Source: Kastovskya adunca ATA6-11-RM4 (lineage in GTDB: Bacteria; Cyanobacteriota; Cyanobacteriia; Cyanobacteriales; Coleofasciculaceae). From it: DNA of 64,000 bases. The notes under the pieces were generated by a model. It saw only the letters and a list, made by a program, of their open reading frames with translations. It searched no databases and was not told where the DNA came from. The stretch covers positions 1 to 64,000 of the forward strand of contig JAHHHJ010000006.1 in the NCBI GenBank assembly GCA_019359445.1. The letters are read 5' to 3'. Position numbers and translations under genes: made by a program. Every line of letters begins with the position of its first letter. The first letter of the stretch is position 1. Of the stretch, positions 53,549 through 61,961 are shown one piece after another.

Positions 53549-54343
53549 ATGATTGTTTGTCCTAACTGCAATCACCAAAATCCAGATGGAGCGACGCAAT
53601 GTGAAGCCTGCTATACACCGTTACCGACAACCACCAGTTGTCCAAATTGTGGTGCAGCAGTGCAAACAGACGCCAGCTTCTGTGGTCAATGTGGCTTCAA
53701 TTTGCTTGTCACCCATGAGGGAGAAGAAGGTGAGACCTCTACTCCCGACCCTGCGGTGCCGGAGTTAGTCGCCCTTGAGGCTTTGGTTATCCCCGATCCG
53801 ATATCGATCCGTTCTGAGGAGCCAGATCCCATGGCGTCGCCTCTACCTGCAACGATAGTTGGGCAACCGCCTGTTGCTGAGGAAGAGAAGGCTCTTGAGC
53901 CAGAGGTCGAGGAATTATCTGCTCCGGAGGTTGCCAGTCAACCCGCGACTGCTACCACAGCCCCGCCTGCGTCCTCTGAGGCAAGGGGTAGTGCTAAAAC
54001 CCAACTGCAAGTGCAGACGGTTAAACTACTGCATGTGCAGACGAACACAAACATTGAAATGCCGCAAAATCTTTCGGTGATTCATATGGGTAAGCCGAAT
54101 GACCAAATTCCACCGGATATTGATGTGTCTGGATTTCCCCATTCAGAAATTGTGTCCCGGGTTCATGCAGATATCCGCGTCGAAGGAGATGCCCATTACA
54201 TCGAAGATGTTGGCAGTTCCAATGGCACCTATATCAATCACAATTCTCTGCTACCTGGTAATCGCCATCGCTTACGAACTGGCGATCGCATTAGCTTAGG
54301 GAAAGGCGACTTGATGACATTTTTATTCCAATCCTCCTCCTAA
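53549..54343 (+). CDS. FHA-domain protein with double zinc ribbon
   Basis: 264 residues. Two N-terminal zinc ribbons (CPNCNHQNPDGATQCEAC and CPNCGAAVQTDASFCGQCG, residues 4-52) are followed by an acidic, Pro/Ala-rich linker and a C-terminal FHA domain (about 160-264). That domain has SEIVSRVHADIRVEGDAHYI and DVGSSNGTYIN. FHA domains bind phosphothreonine, so this is a probable reader of Ser/Thr-kinase signalling. The ribosome site AAGGAGG lies just upstream of ATG 53549. A second FHA gene follows. Confidence 0.9.
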   Translation: MIVCPNCNHQNPDGATQCEACYTPLPTTTSCPNCGAAVQTDASFCGQCGFNLLVTHEGEEGETSTPDPAVPELVALEALVIPDPISIRSEEPDPMASPLPATIVGQPPVAEEEKALEPEVEELSAPEVASQPATATTAPPASSEARGSAKTQLQVQTVKLLHVQTNTNIEMPQNLSVIHMGKPNDQIPPDIDVSGFPHSEIVSRVHADIRVEGDAHYIEDVGSSNGTYINHNSLLPGNRHRLRTGDRISLGKGDLMTFLFQSSS

Positions 54344-54795
54344 GTTAGTAATGAGTTCAGAGTCAGGGAAGAGTTTCATTAGTCAAACTTTGATGGCGAC
54401 TCAAACGAACGCGCCATTGCCTGAATGCCGAGTTAGTCAAAGCAAAAGAAAATTGCTTCAACGACAAGGAACCTAAGGCTCCGACTTGATTGGGTCAGAA
54501 TCCAAGAAAATATTTTGGGGTGCTACTCTTGGAAACAACAATCACAGTATGATTTATCTTCAATGTGGCTAGTAACTGATGGCAAAAAATTGTTCATCAA
54601 GTGGCTAGTTGAGAGAGTAGTGTTGGTTTTGGGCTGTCACCCCTAACCTCAGTTGCAACAATTTATGGCTGTAATAGGAAATGATTGTTGAACGAGGTGG
54701 AGTGAATCTCTCGCCCCCTGGCTAGGATTCTTAACTACTCCAGCAAGGGAGTGAGTCTCGTCAAGAACAAAAAACACTAGCTAATTGGTGAGGGA
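54344..54795. other. Intergenic region between the two FHA genes
   Basis: A 452-base gap with no recognised ORF, terminator or repeat. The ribosome site GAGGG precedes the next ATG. Confidence 0.4.
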
Positions 54796-55260
54796 ATGTC
54801 AAACAGCTCGGCCCAGCAAGCAAAAGTTTTGAAAGATGTGACCCCGGTGATTACCCTGACTCTGCTGCATCCTCTCCAGTCTGTCCCTGTTCAAAGCTGG
54901 AGCTTTGAGCCTGAATCCGTGATTCGGATTGGGCGATCTACCGAAAATGAGGTAATTCTCTATAGTGCGGTTGTTTCTCGTCATCATGTAGAGCTACGGC
55001 GCAATGGTTCTGATTGGGAAGTCGTTAATTTAGGTGCTAATGGCACTTATGTTGATGGGAAGCGCATTACCCAAATGCCAGTTGTAGATGGAATGATCTT
55101 TCGCCTAGCGAGTTCTGGGCCTAAGATTCAGATCCACATTGACGCTGATAACATTGACGCTAAGTTAAAAACATCAGGAAAGAGATCGCCATCAAAACAA
55201 GACAAGACAAAAGATACATTCGTTGATCAAAGCTTCAAAGAGGTGGAAGATCAGGGGTGA
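54796..55260 (+). CDS. FHA-domain protein
   Basis: 154 residues. A single FHA domain (about 20-115) contains VIRIGRSTENEVILYSAVVS, RHHVELRRNGSDWEVVNLG and NGTYVDGKRI; the phosphothreonine-binding Arg, Ser and Asn are present. The C-terminal tail is polar. It is a possible reader of phosphoproteins in the same signalling sphere as the larger FHA protein upstream, although the two are 450 bases apart. ATG start. Confidence 0.88.
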   Translation: MSNSSAQQAKVLKDVTPVITLTLLHPLQSVPVQSWSFEPESVIRIGRSTENEVILYSAVVSRHHVELRRNGSDWEVVNLGANGTYVDGKRITQMPVVDGMIFRLASSGPKIQIHIDADNIDAKLKTSGKRSPSKQDKTKDTFVDQSFKEVEDQG

Positions 55261-55642
55261 CTCCTTCACAGGGAGAACCTTACAAGTGCAGTGCAAGCGT
55301 CTCTAAAGTTTTGGGACGTTAGAGCTTGTTTAAGTGAGGCAATGCCATCCCCACTTTTATAATCAAAATTGCTGCATTCCGTGTCTCTGTCAAGTTCCCA
55401 CCCACAGGATGGAGAATGCCAGCGTTGGGAAAATTTCTTAAAGCTGCGATTTAATCCGTTTTAGCAATGCGCTGAGACGCTCCATTGCTAAAGCAGCATT
55501 AATGAGTGAGTTTATGTATAAGGGCGCTCAACTTTTAGATAGAGGGAGGGAATATTATCGCCCCTGAAATTCCTCATTAGTTAACCTTAAGGGGTATTCG
55601 AGTCTTGTAGTATTAAGGGGAAACTCGAAAAAGTAGTTACAA
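55261..55642. other. Intergenic region before the phosphohexomutase gene
   Basis: A 382-base gap with no recognised hairpin terminator, repeat or ORF. It presumably holds the downstream gene's promoter. Confidence 0.4.
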
Positions 55643-57082
55643 ATGAGTGCAGCGAGCAGTTCTAATAAAATTAAGTTTGGTACCGATGGCTGGCGGGGAA
55701 TCATTGCTGATGACTTCACCTTCCCCAATGTCTGTAAGGTGACCCGTGCGATCGCTAGCTATCTCGAAACTGCCTATTCTAAAGACCGTCCTATTTTAGT
55801 TGCCTACGACACCCGCTTTTTAGCCGATCAGTTTGCGCGGACTGCTGCTGAAGTACTAGCCGACTTGGGCTGGACTGTGAAAATTGTTGAGCGGGACTGC
55901 CCGACGCCCGTCATTGCCTATAATGCTCGTCTTCTGAACTCAGGTGGGGCATTGATGTTCACGGCTAGCCACAACCCCGCCCCCTACTGTGGGATTAAGT
56001 ACATCCCTGATTATGCGGGCCCAGCTACTCCAGAAATTACCGATACTATCGTTGCGAATATTGAAGGTGCAGATGATTCTGCCCCCAGTGGCAAGAACGG
56101 CAATAAAATTTCAGTTTTTGACCCGAAGCCTGAGTATCTCAAATTTATCTACACTCTGCTGGATGTCGAGCAGATCAGAAGTGCCAAGTTAAAGGTGAAG
56201 TATGATGCCCTCTACTCCACTTCTCGCGGCTATCTGGATGAAGTGTTAGAGCATTGCGGCTGCCAAACCGAAAGCTTCAACACCACCCGCGATGTCTTGT
56301 TTGGTGGCGGAATGCCAGAACCAAAAGGCGAACAGCTAGTCGGGTTAGTGGAAGCCGTGAAGAAGGATAATGCTGACTTAGGGTTGGCAACCGATGGCGA
56401 TAGCGATCGCTTTGGGATTGTTGATGAAAAAGGTAACGTCCTCACCCCTAACACGGTGCTGCTGTTGCTGGCACGTCACTTGATTAAAAACAGAGGCAAA
56501 TCAGGGGCGATTGTCCGGACAGTGGCAACTACCCATCTGTTGGACAACTTTGCCGCCAAGTACGATCTAGAACTGTTTGAGACGGCGGTTGGGTTTAAGT
56601 ACATCGGCGAGAAGATGCGCCAGACAGATGTGCTGATTGGTGGTGAAGAGTCCGGCGGACTGAGCATCATCGGGCATATCCCGGAAAAAGATGGCATCCT
56701 CGCTGATATGCTAGTTGCTGAAGCGATCGCCTATGAAGGCAAGCCATTGAGTCAGTTGGTTGAAGAAGCGATCGCCGAAGCGGATGGCCCTTTATACAAC
56801 AATCGCCTCGACCTGCACCTAGAAGAAGCTCACAAAGCCGCCGTACTGAAATCCTTTAAGGAAAATCCCCCCGCTGAAATCGCCGGAATTAAAGTTAAAG
56901 AAGTCGGTCTTAAAGACGGTGTCAAACTTTACTTAGAAGACGGTGGTTGGATACTACTACGCCCATCCGGAACCGAACCCTTGATGCGCGTTTATATGGA
57001 AACCAGCTCCCCAGACCAGCTAAAGCAGATTGGGACAACCATGGAGCAGATGATTAACAAAATGGAACCCGTCGGCGTTTAA
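55643..57082 (+). CDS. Phosphoglucomutase/phosphomannomutase family protein
   Basis: 479 residues. Alpha-D-phosphohexomutase motifs are all present: KFGTDGWRGI, catalytic Ser in FTASHNPAPYCGIKY (about 100), metal loop DGDSDRFG, GGEESGG sugar-binding loop and RPSGTEPLMRVY phosphate loop. It interconverts sugar-1-phosphate and sugar-6-phosphate, in glycogen or polysaccharide metabolism; the specific sugar is not set by motifs. ATG at 55643. Confidence 0.92.
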   Translation: MSAASSSNKIKFGTDGWRGIIADDFTFPNVCKVTRAIASYLETAYSKDRPILVAYDTRFLADQFARTAAEVLADLGWTVKIVERDCPTPVIAYNARLLNSGGALMFTASHNPAPYCGIKYIPDYAGPATPEITDTIVANIEGADDSAPSGKNGNKISVFDPKPEYLKFIYTLLDVEQIRSAKLKVKYDALYSTSRGYLDEVLEHCGCQTESFNTTRDVLFGGGMPEPKGEQLVGLVEAVKKDNADLGLATDGDSDRFGIVDEKGNVLTPNTVLLLLARHLIKNRGKSGAIVRTVATTHLLDNFAAKYDLELFETAVGFKYIGEKMRQTDVLIGGEESGGLSIIGHIPEKDGILADMLVAEAIAYEGKPLSQLVEEAIAEADGPLYNNRLDLHLEEAHKAAVLKSFKENPPAEIAGIKVKEVGLKDGVKLYLEDGGWILLRPSGTEPLMRVYMETSSPDQLKQIGTTMEQMINKMEPVGV

Positions 57083-57205
57083 CTACCGCCGTAGTAGAGA
57101 TGTTCCAATGGAGTGTCTCTGCTTACTATCCCAACAAATTGAGTATTACCCGCAGATAAATGCCGATGAAAACGCTAGGCTGAGTTTATCTGCGGTTTTT
57201 GATTT

Positions 57206-57472
57206 ATGAAAACAATTACAAACCTGCTGACTTCTCTGATACTTGCGGCATGGGTAATCGCGATCGCGATCATCTCAATCCAAAACATCAAGCCCGTATC
57301 GCTGCGATTTCTGACCTTCCAGTCCATTGAGCTACCCATAGGGGTAATGCTGGCATTTGGGGTAGCTATCGGGGCAATTGCCGGAGCGATCATCCCTCTC
57401 TTCTGGCGGGTATCTAGTAAGCGACAACGCCGCTATAGCTCAGAAGACGAGGAGTTTGAGGAGGAATTTTGA
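57206..57472 (+). CDS. LapA-like (DUF1049) two-helix membrane protein
   Basis: 88 residues. Two hydrophobic helices (about 7-28 and 45-68) with the conserved NIKPVSLRFL segment between them match the LapA/DUF1049 family. The C-terminus is Arg- then Glu-rich (SEDEEFEEEF). In E. coli the relatives work with lipopolysaccharide assembly regulation; the function here is unknown. ATG start. Confidence 0.85.
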   Translation: MKTITNLLTSLILAAWVIAIAIISIQNIKPVSLRFLTFQSIELPIGVMLAFGVAIGAIAGAIIPLFWRVSSKRQRRYSSEDEEFEEEF

Positions 57473-57473
57473 G

Positions 57474-57575
57474 TCTGAGTCCTGAGTCCTGAGTCGGGAA
57501 GAAAGTATGAAGGGTGAAGGATGAAGTATGAAGGGTGAATTCGGTTATTGGTTCTCTTCTGCTCCCCTGCTCCTA
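57474..57575. repeat. Composite short-repeat (STRR) element, copy 4
   Basis: Heptads tgagtcc/tgagtcg, then gaagaaagta, tgaaggg, tgaagga, tgaagta, the spacer gaattcggttattggttctc, and a short octamer run ctcccctgctcc that ends at the stop codon of the minus-strand nuclease gene (57573-57575). Same order of modules as copy 1 at 16302, and the same abutment to a stop codon. Confidence 0.82.
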
Positions 57576-58151
57576 CTTCTGACGCCGCCAATCCCAGGCG
57601 GGAACGAACTGCGGATCGCGCCATAGCCCTAGACGCCGCCGCTTGGCATCGGCTTCTGCTGCCTCAACAAGCTCTGCACTGGGGCAATTTTTCAGGTAGG
57701 GGCGATAGACTTGGGCTAACCCTTCAGCGCTTAAGACTTGTTGGATCAACGTGCCGTCGGGAAGACGGACTTCACTAATTTCGCGTCCATATCGGTCAGT
57801 ATCAGTGATGGTTAATTGAACGCGATCGCCTCCTTGGTTCACTAACTGCTGCACCCGCTGTTGTGCTTTTTCTCCCCATTTAAACTGGCTTTTATCCACC
57901 GCCTTGCGGCTTTGTCTCTCCTTAGAGGAATGGGGGACTTCTGGCGCATCTACACAGGCAAAGCGCACGCTGATATCCTCTCCCGCGTCATTAGTAACAA
58001 CGATTGTGTCCCCATCAGATACACGCTTAACGGTGTAACTTTCTGCTCCTATCCAGTCCAGCAGGAGGTCGCACCCCACTAAGCCCAGGATGAGGACAAC
58101 AGCCCCCGTCCATTTGAGTGATGTTTGGATGAGTTGGTGCGTGCGGGTCAT
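57573..58151 (-). CDS. Thermonuclease (SNase-like) lipoprotein
   Basis: 192 residues. The N-terminal hydrophobic stretch ends in the lipobox LVGC (about residue 27), predicting a lipid-anchored export product. The SNase domain follows: VSDGDTIVV, VRFACVDAPEVPHSS with Arg/Asp/Glu active-site residues, and DTDRYGREISEV. It cleaves DNA or RNA outside the cytoplasm, perhaps for nutrient scavenging. ATG start. Its stop codon is bounded by an octamer repeat. Confidence 0.9.
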   Translation of the reverse strand: MTRTHQLIQTSLKWTGAVVLILGLVGCDLLLDWIGAESYTVKRVSDGDTIVVTNDAGEDISVRFACVDAPEVPHSSKERQSRKAVDKSQFKWGEKAQQRVQQLVNQGGDRVQLTITDTDRYGREISEVRLPDGTLIQQVLSAEGLAQVYRPYLKNCPSAELVEAAEADAKRRRLGLWRDPQFVPAWDWRRQK

Positions 58152-58223
58152 TCGCTAATTTACCTCAATGGAAAGTTGCAACAGCATAGATGGTCTCTAT
58201 CCTGGCATAGTTCCATTCGGGAA

Positions 58224-59039
58224 TTACTCTGATTTTCGGATTAACTGAGCAAAGGCTTGCAGCGTTTCTGAGTAGCGATCGCCTGCTACCCAAACGAGAT
58301 TGTTATGCCCAGCTTGTTCCACCCACCACGCACGCTTGGGTTCATTCGCCGCTTCAAAAAGTTGTTGGCTGTGTCGCAAGGGAATCTGCCCGTCTGCCTT
58401 GCCGTGGATAAACAGCACTGAAATCTGTACCTTTTTAATTTTTTTCAGGTTGCCAAATCGGTCAAACGGAAAGATATCAACGGGTAAGAGGACGCGAAAC
58501 GCACTAGTAAAGCCGCTTTCCATAATCAGTCCCCCTAAGGGTTGGCGAGTTGCCAAATCCACCGCCACTCCCGTGCCAACAGAGCGTCCATGGGAGATTA
58601 TTTGTTGGGGTGGAACGTTCAGCCTCTGGGTTAGATAGTCGTAGGCAGCCGTGATGTCCTGATAAACATTCTCCTCTGACGGCGTCCCCTGGCTGGTTCC
58701 ATAGCCGCGATAGTCATAAGCAAAGACGGCAAATCCCGCTTCTTGCAATCGTGTCAACACAGGCTGAATATCTCCTAGATCTTCAGCATTGCCGTGGCTG
58801 TAGAGGATGGTATAAGTAGCCTCTGGATTGGGAAGGTGAAGCGCTGAAATCTCAACGCCATCTGCCGTTGTCAGCTTGATAAGCTTATCGGTGTCTTTGT
58901 AGCTGGCTGGTTGGGGCTGAAAGATTAGATTATCGGCAAAGAAGTAGGCAAAGATACCGAAAAAACTATAAATTAAGACGGCTGCAACGACAAACCACCG
59001 GACTCCTACTAATAAGCGGTTGACGGTTTCCGGGTGCAT
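58224..59039 (-). CDS. Alpha/beta hydrolase, membrane-anchored
   Basis: 271 residues. An N-terminal membrane helix (about 10-32) is followed by an alpha/beta fold with the oxyanion-region motif YSHGNAEDLGD, nucleophile elbow SHGRSVGTG, acid Asp in HGKADGQIP and His in QAGHNNLVW. It fits the ABHD17/YqkD-like serine hydrolase group; substrate unknown. ATG 59039 is chosen because GGAGG lies eight bases upstream. An ATG seven codons earlier (59060) is also open. Confidence 0.88.
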   Translation of the reverse strand: MHPETVNRLLVGVRWFVVAAVLIYSFFGIFAYFFADNLIFQPQPASYKDTDKLIKLTTADGVEISALHLPNPEATYTILYSHGNAEDLGDIQPVLTRLQEAGFAVFAYDYRGYGTSQGTPSEENVYQDITAAYDYLTQRLNVPPQQIISHGRSVGTGVAVDLATRQPLGGLIMESGFTSAFRVLLPVDIFPFDRFGNLKKIKKVQISVLFIHGKADGQIPLRHSQQLFEAANEPKRAWWVEQAGHNNLVWVAGDRYSETLQAFAQLIRKSE

Positions 59040-59060
59040 GTTATTAGCCTCCTTGAACAT

Positions 59061-59430
59061 GAAAAAATGACGGCGGTGCGCCCTCGGCTGGGGTTATAGG
59101 CGATCGCCACTTAGGAGGAGTGCTTCAGTTGCAAATTCGACCAAGCGAATTAAGCTGAAGCCAATAAAGATTAGAGCCGAAACTATCAAGATGAGTATGG
59201 AAACAATCCGCCTTCGCCTAAGCAATTCCAGAGCTGCTGTGGATATTCATCTAATAATACTCACGCACTGAAGAAGATTCTTTCGTAGGGGCATAGCAGT
59301 GCCATGCCCTGAAGGAGGTGAGTTTTGCGTAAGTCCTACATCTTTTAATCAGAGTCAGTTGAGGAAGCCTGTTGACGAGCCAAGGGCGAGAGCAAGGGTA
59401 CTTCCCTCAATGGAAAAAGCAAACCGAAAG
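59061..59430. other. Intergenic region right of the alpha/beta hydrolase gene
   Basis: A 370-base gap. It carries a cyanobacterial palindromic repeat at 59288-59309 (ggggcat...atgccc). No terminator with T-tract or credible ORF was seen. Confidence 0.4.
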
Positions 59431-59625
59431 CTATTTAGGCGGATGCGTTCGTAGTAATCCTTTATCCGTTCTGGGGTTAAAGAGGTGTAGAAGGGATTGA
59501 TTAGTATCCTCTAGATTGCTCTGGGGTTCAGCCGTACGGCTTTGCAGCCAAGCAAAGAGAGCGGCTGCCCCTAGCAGGAGCAACGCGATCGATATCACTA
59601 ACTGAAGCATGATGCTGTATCGCAT
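59431..59625 (-). CDS. Possible small membrane protein
   Basis: 64 residues. One N-terminal hydrophobic helix (LVISIALLLLGAAALFAWLQ) is followed by a polar tail, a typical single-pass pattern. It starts 47 bases beyond the flavocytochrome stop codon on the same strand, so it may belong to that operon. ATG at 59625 or 59610. No family was recognised. Confidence 0.5.
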   Translation of the reverse strand: MRYSIMLQLVISIALLLLGAAALFAWLQSRTAEPQSNLEDTNQSLLHLFNPRTDKGLLRTHPPK

Positions 59626-59672
59626 AAAACGTGTGAACTATCACCAAATAAAGTACAAGGTTTCATCCTTCA

Positions 59673-61010
59673 TCAGACGAGGTTGTAGTGTTCCATGTGG
59701 ACGTGTGTAACTGGAACTCCCAGTTCGTGCAAGGCGGCTTCTACCTGATCCATCATTTTGGGTACAGCACAGATAAAGTAGTTACGGCTGCCTCGACGTT
59801 GGGGGATGTAGCGTTCCAGCAGTTCCTTGTCAACGTAGCCGGACTCCCCTGACCAATCCTCTGGTGGTTCTCTTAAGACGTGGACAATGGTGAGGTCTAA
59901 TTTGACTTTGAGCGCTTCAATTTCTTCGTGGTAGGTTATATCCTCCCGTTTCTTGTTGGCATAGATTAACAGGTAAGGACGCTCATCCTCGCGTTCGGCA
60001 GCCGTCACAAGCATACTCATGATTGGGGTGATGCCGATCCCGCCAGCAATGAGGACAAATCCTGCCGAATCCTCATAGCGGTCTGTTGTAAATACGCCGT
60101 AGGGACCATCTAGGTAGGCTTTGGTTCCGGGTTTTACGTCTTTAATCGTTTTAGTAAAATCTCCAACCGCTTTGATACCAAACTCCAAGCACTCTGGATT
60201 GTCCCCATTAGATGCCATGGAAAAGGGATGCTCCCGCATCCGGAAGGGGGAGATACCCAAGGTGATCCAGGCAAACTGACCAGGCTGGAACGTGATTCCC
60301 TCATGTCCTCTGGGGCGCAAAACGAGAGACCATACGTTACCTCGTTCGGCATTGACGGCTTCAACGAGGTAAAGCTTTTTAGTCATAAACCAAGGCTTGA
60401 CGAGACGGATGTAAACGAGTAGCCACAAGGCAAGTAGGGAAAGCCCGCCCCAGAGCAGGGCTTTCCAAAACAGATTTAGGTAGTAGCCAACTCCCAAGGC
60501 GTGTGCCAAACCAAAGCCGACAGCACAGGCGGCTAGGATACCGTGAAGGATGCGCCAAGGTTCGTAGGGAATTTTCAGGGGTTGACGCCAAATTGAGGTG
60601 ACAATCAGCCCAATCAATGCCAAGGTTGCCACAACCGCAAATCTTGCCCGCCAAGGAGCTTCCAGGAAATTTAAGAGTTGTAACGTTTCTGGGTCAAGGA
60701 TGAACAGGATTAACGGGTGGATAAGGATAAAGAAGAACGCCACAATCGAGGTGTAGCGGTGGAACTGAAGAATCAAGTCAACTCCGTAGGAAGCTTCAAT
60801 GATATTAATCCGCGCCGTGAGAGCAAACTGAAGCGCCATCATTGCCAAACCCACGAAACCCAAAGCTACTGAAAACTCCAACCAAATGGTGCGATCGCCT
60901 GTAGGTGGGTATAACAGCAGAATCAGTAGGGGTAAAAGGGTAATCATGAGGTAGATAGCGATCCAGAACATGGCGATCGCTACCGGACTTTTCATTAATA
61001 GACTTCTCAT
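59673..61010 (-). CDS. NOX/ferric-reductase-like membrane flavocytochrome
   Basis: 445 residues. Six N-terminal helices hold two His-x13-His pairs (FHRYTSIVAFFFILIHP and LHGILAACAVGFGLAH), the bis-heme hallmark of NADPH oxidases and ferric reductases. The C-terminal half has the FAD motif HPFSMAS and an NAD(P)H motif IAGGIGITPIMSML. It moves electrons across the membrane to an outside acceptor such as Fe(III) or oxygen. ATG 61010, with GGAGG nine bases upstream. It lies 13 bases after sodA, an operon. Confidence 0.85.
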   Translation of the reverse strand: MRSLLMKSPVAIAMFWIAIYLMITLLPLLILLLYPPTGDRTIWLEFSVALGFVGLAMMALQFALTARINIIEASYGVDLILQFHRYTSIVAFFFILIHPLILFILDPETLQLLNFLEAPWRARFAVVATLALIGLIVTSIWRQPLKIPYEPWRILHGILAACAVGFGLAHALGVGYYLNLFWKALLWGGLSLLALWLLVYIRLVKPWFMTKKLYLVEAVNAERGNVWSLVLRPRGHEGITFQPGQFAWITLGISPFRMREHPFSMASNGDNPECLEFGIKAVGDFTKTIKDVKPGTKAYLDGPYGVFTTDRYEDSAGFVLIAGGIGITPIMSMLVTAAEREDERPYLLIYANKKREDITYHEEIEALKVKLDLTIVHVLREPPEDWSGESGYVDKELLERYIPQRRGSRNYFICAVPKMMDQVEAALHELGVPVTHVHMEHYNLV

Positions 61011-61023
61011 TGGAAGCTGCCTC

Positions 61024-61785
61024 CTAACTTCCTTGGTTTAATGAACGTTGCGATCGCTGATTGATTTCATCCCAATTCACCACATTCCACCAAGCTTCTA
61101 AATAGTCAGAGCGGCGATTTTCGTAGTTGAGGTAGTACGCGTGTTCCCACACGTCATTGCCCATAATCGGGTAATACCCATCCATAATTGGACTGTCTTG
61201 ATTCGGTGTTGTGATAATTTGCAGTTGACCTTGGGGATTGCGAACAAGCCACACCCAGCCACTACCGAAGCGATCCGCACCCGCCGAGTTGAATTGCTCC
61301 CGGAATTCAGCAAAACTGCCGAAGGTTTTGTTGATTTCTTCAGCGATCGCACCTGTTGGTTCGCCACCGCCTTGAGGACTCATAATTTGCCAGAACATCG
61401 TGTGGTTGAGGTGTCCGCCCCCATTGTCCCGCACGCTTGTGCGAATCTCCTCCGGCACGTTATCCAAATTTTGCAGTAGTGCTTCAATGCTTTGGTTTTG
61501 CAGATTAGGCGAATCTTCCAAGGCTTCGTTCAAACTCTCAACGTAAGCCGCATGGTGTTCGTCGTGATGCAATCTCATCGTTCGAGCATCAATATGCGGC
61601 TCTAGGGCGGCATAGTCGTAGGGTAAGGGCGGTAGTTGAGCGGGTAATGCCGTTTGTTGAGCCACTGGGGTAGTCGCCTTCGGCGTTGTTTCCGCTTGCG
61701 GCACCCCTTGGCAAGAAATGAGCAACACTAAAGCAGCAATTCCTAAGAAAAGAAGGCGGATTGGTAGTCGAAAAATTTTTTTCAT
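61024..61785 (-). CDS. sodA: Manganese superoxide dismutase, lipoprotein form
   Basis: 253 residues. The N-terminal hydrophobic segment with lipobox-like LLISC (about residue 25) predicts a membrane-anchored exported protein, followed by a Pro/Thr-rich linker. The SOD domain has metal-ligand His in [12 protein letters not shown] and [12 protein letters not shown], and Asp/His in VVNWDEI and VWEHAYYL. Mn rather than Fe is favoured by the GGGH motif and the Gln in NQDSPIM. It disproportionates superoxide in the periplasm or thylakoid space. ATG start. It is first gene of an operon with the flavocytochrome. Confidence 0.92.
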   Translation of the reverse strand: MKKIFRLPIRLLFLGIAALVLLISCQGVPQAETTPKATTPVAQQTALPAQLPPLPYDYAALEPHIDARTMRLHHDEHHAAYVESLNEALEDSPNLQNQSIEALLQNLDNVPEEIRTSVRDNGGGHLNHTMFWQIMSPQGGGEPTGAIAEEINKTFGSFAEFREQFNSAGADRFGSGWVWLVRNPQGQLQIITTPNQDSPIMDGYYPIMGNDVWEHAYYLNYENRRSDYLEAWWNVVNWDEINQRSQRSLNQGS

Positions 61786-61799
61786 AACACCTAGTTAGT

Positions 61800-61832
61800 C
61801 TTTAAAGTGTGAAGGATGAAGTAGGAAAGATG
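61800..61832. repeat. Short heptad repeat run
   Basis: About five units of tgaagga/tgaagta type upstream of sodA, a small relative of the composite repeats. Confidence 0.55.
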
Positions 61833-61961
61833 AAGGTTTAACTTAAAAAATCAATTCCGGTGCTTGCAGGAAGAATGCCTTGCTGAGTAGACGACCAAAT
61901 GGTTTGCTCCCATTAGGTATTTTGTTTTCTCCCCAAATGACTTGAGACTATTGATGAACTT

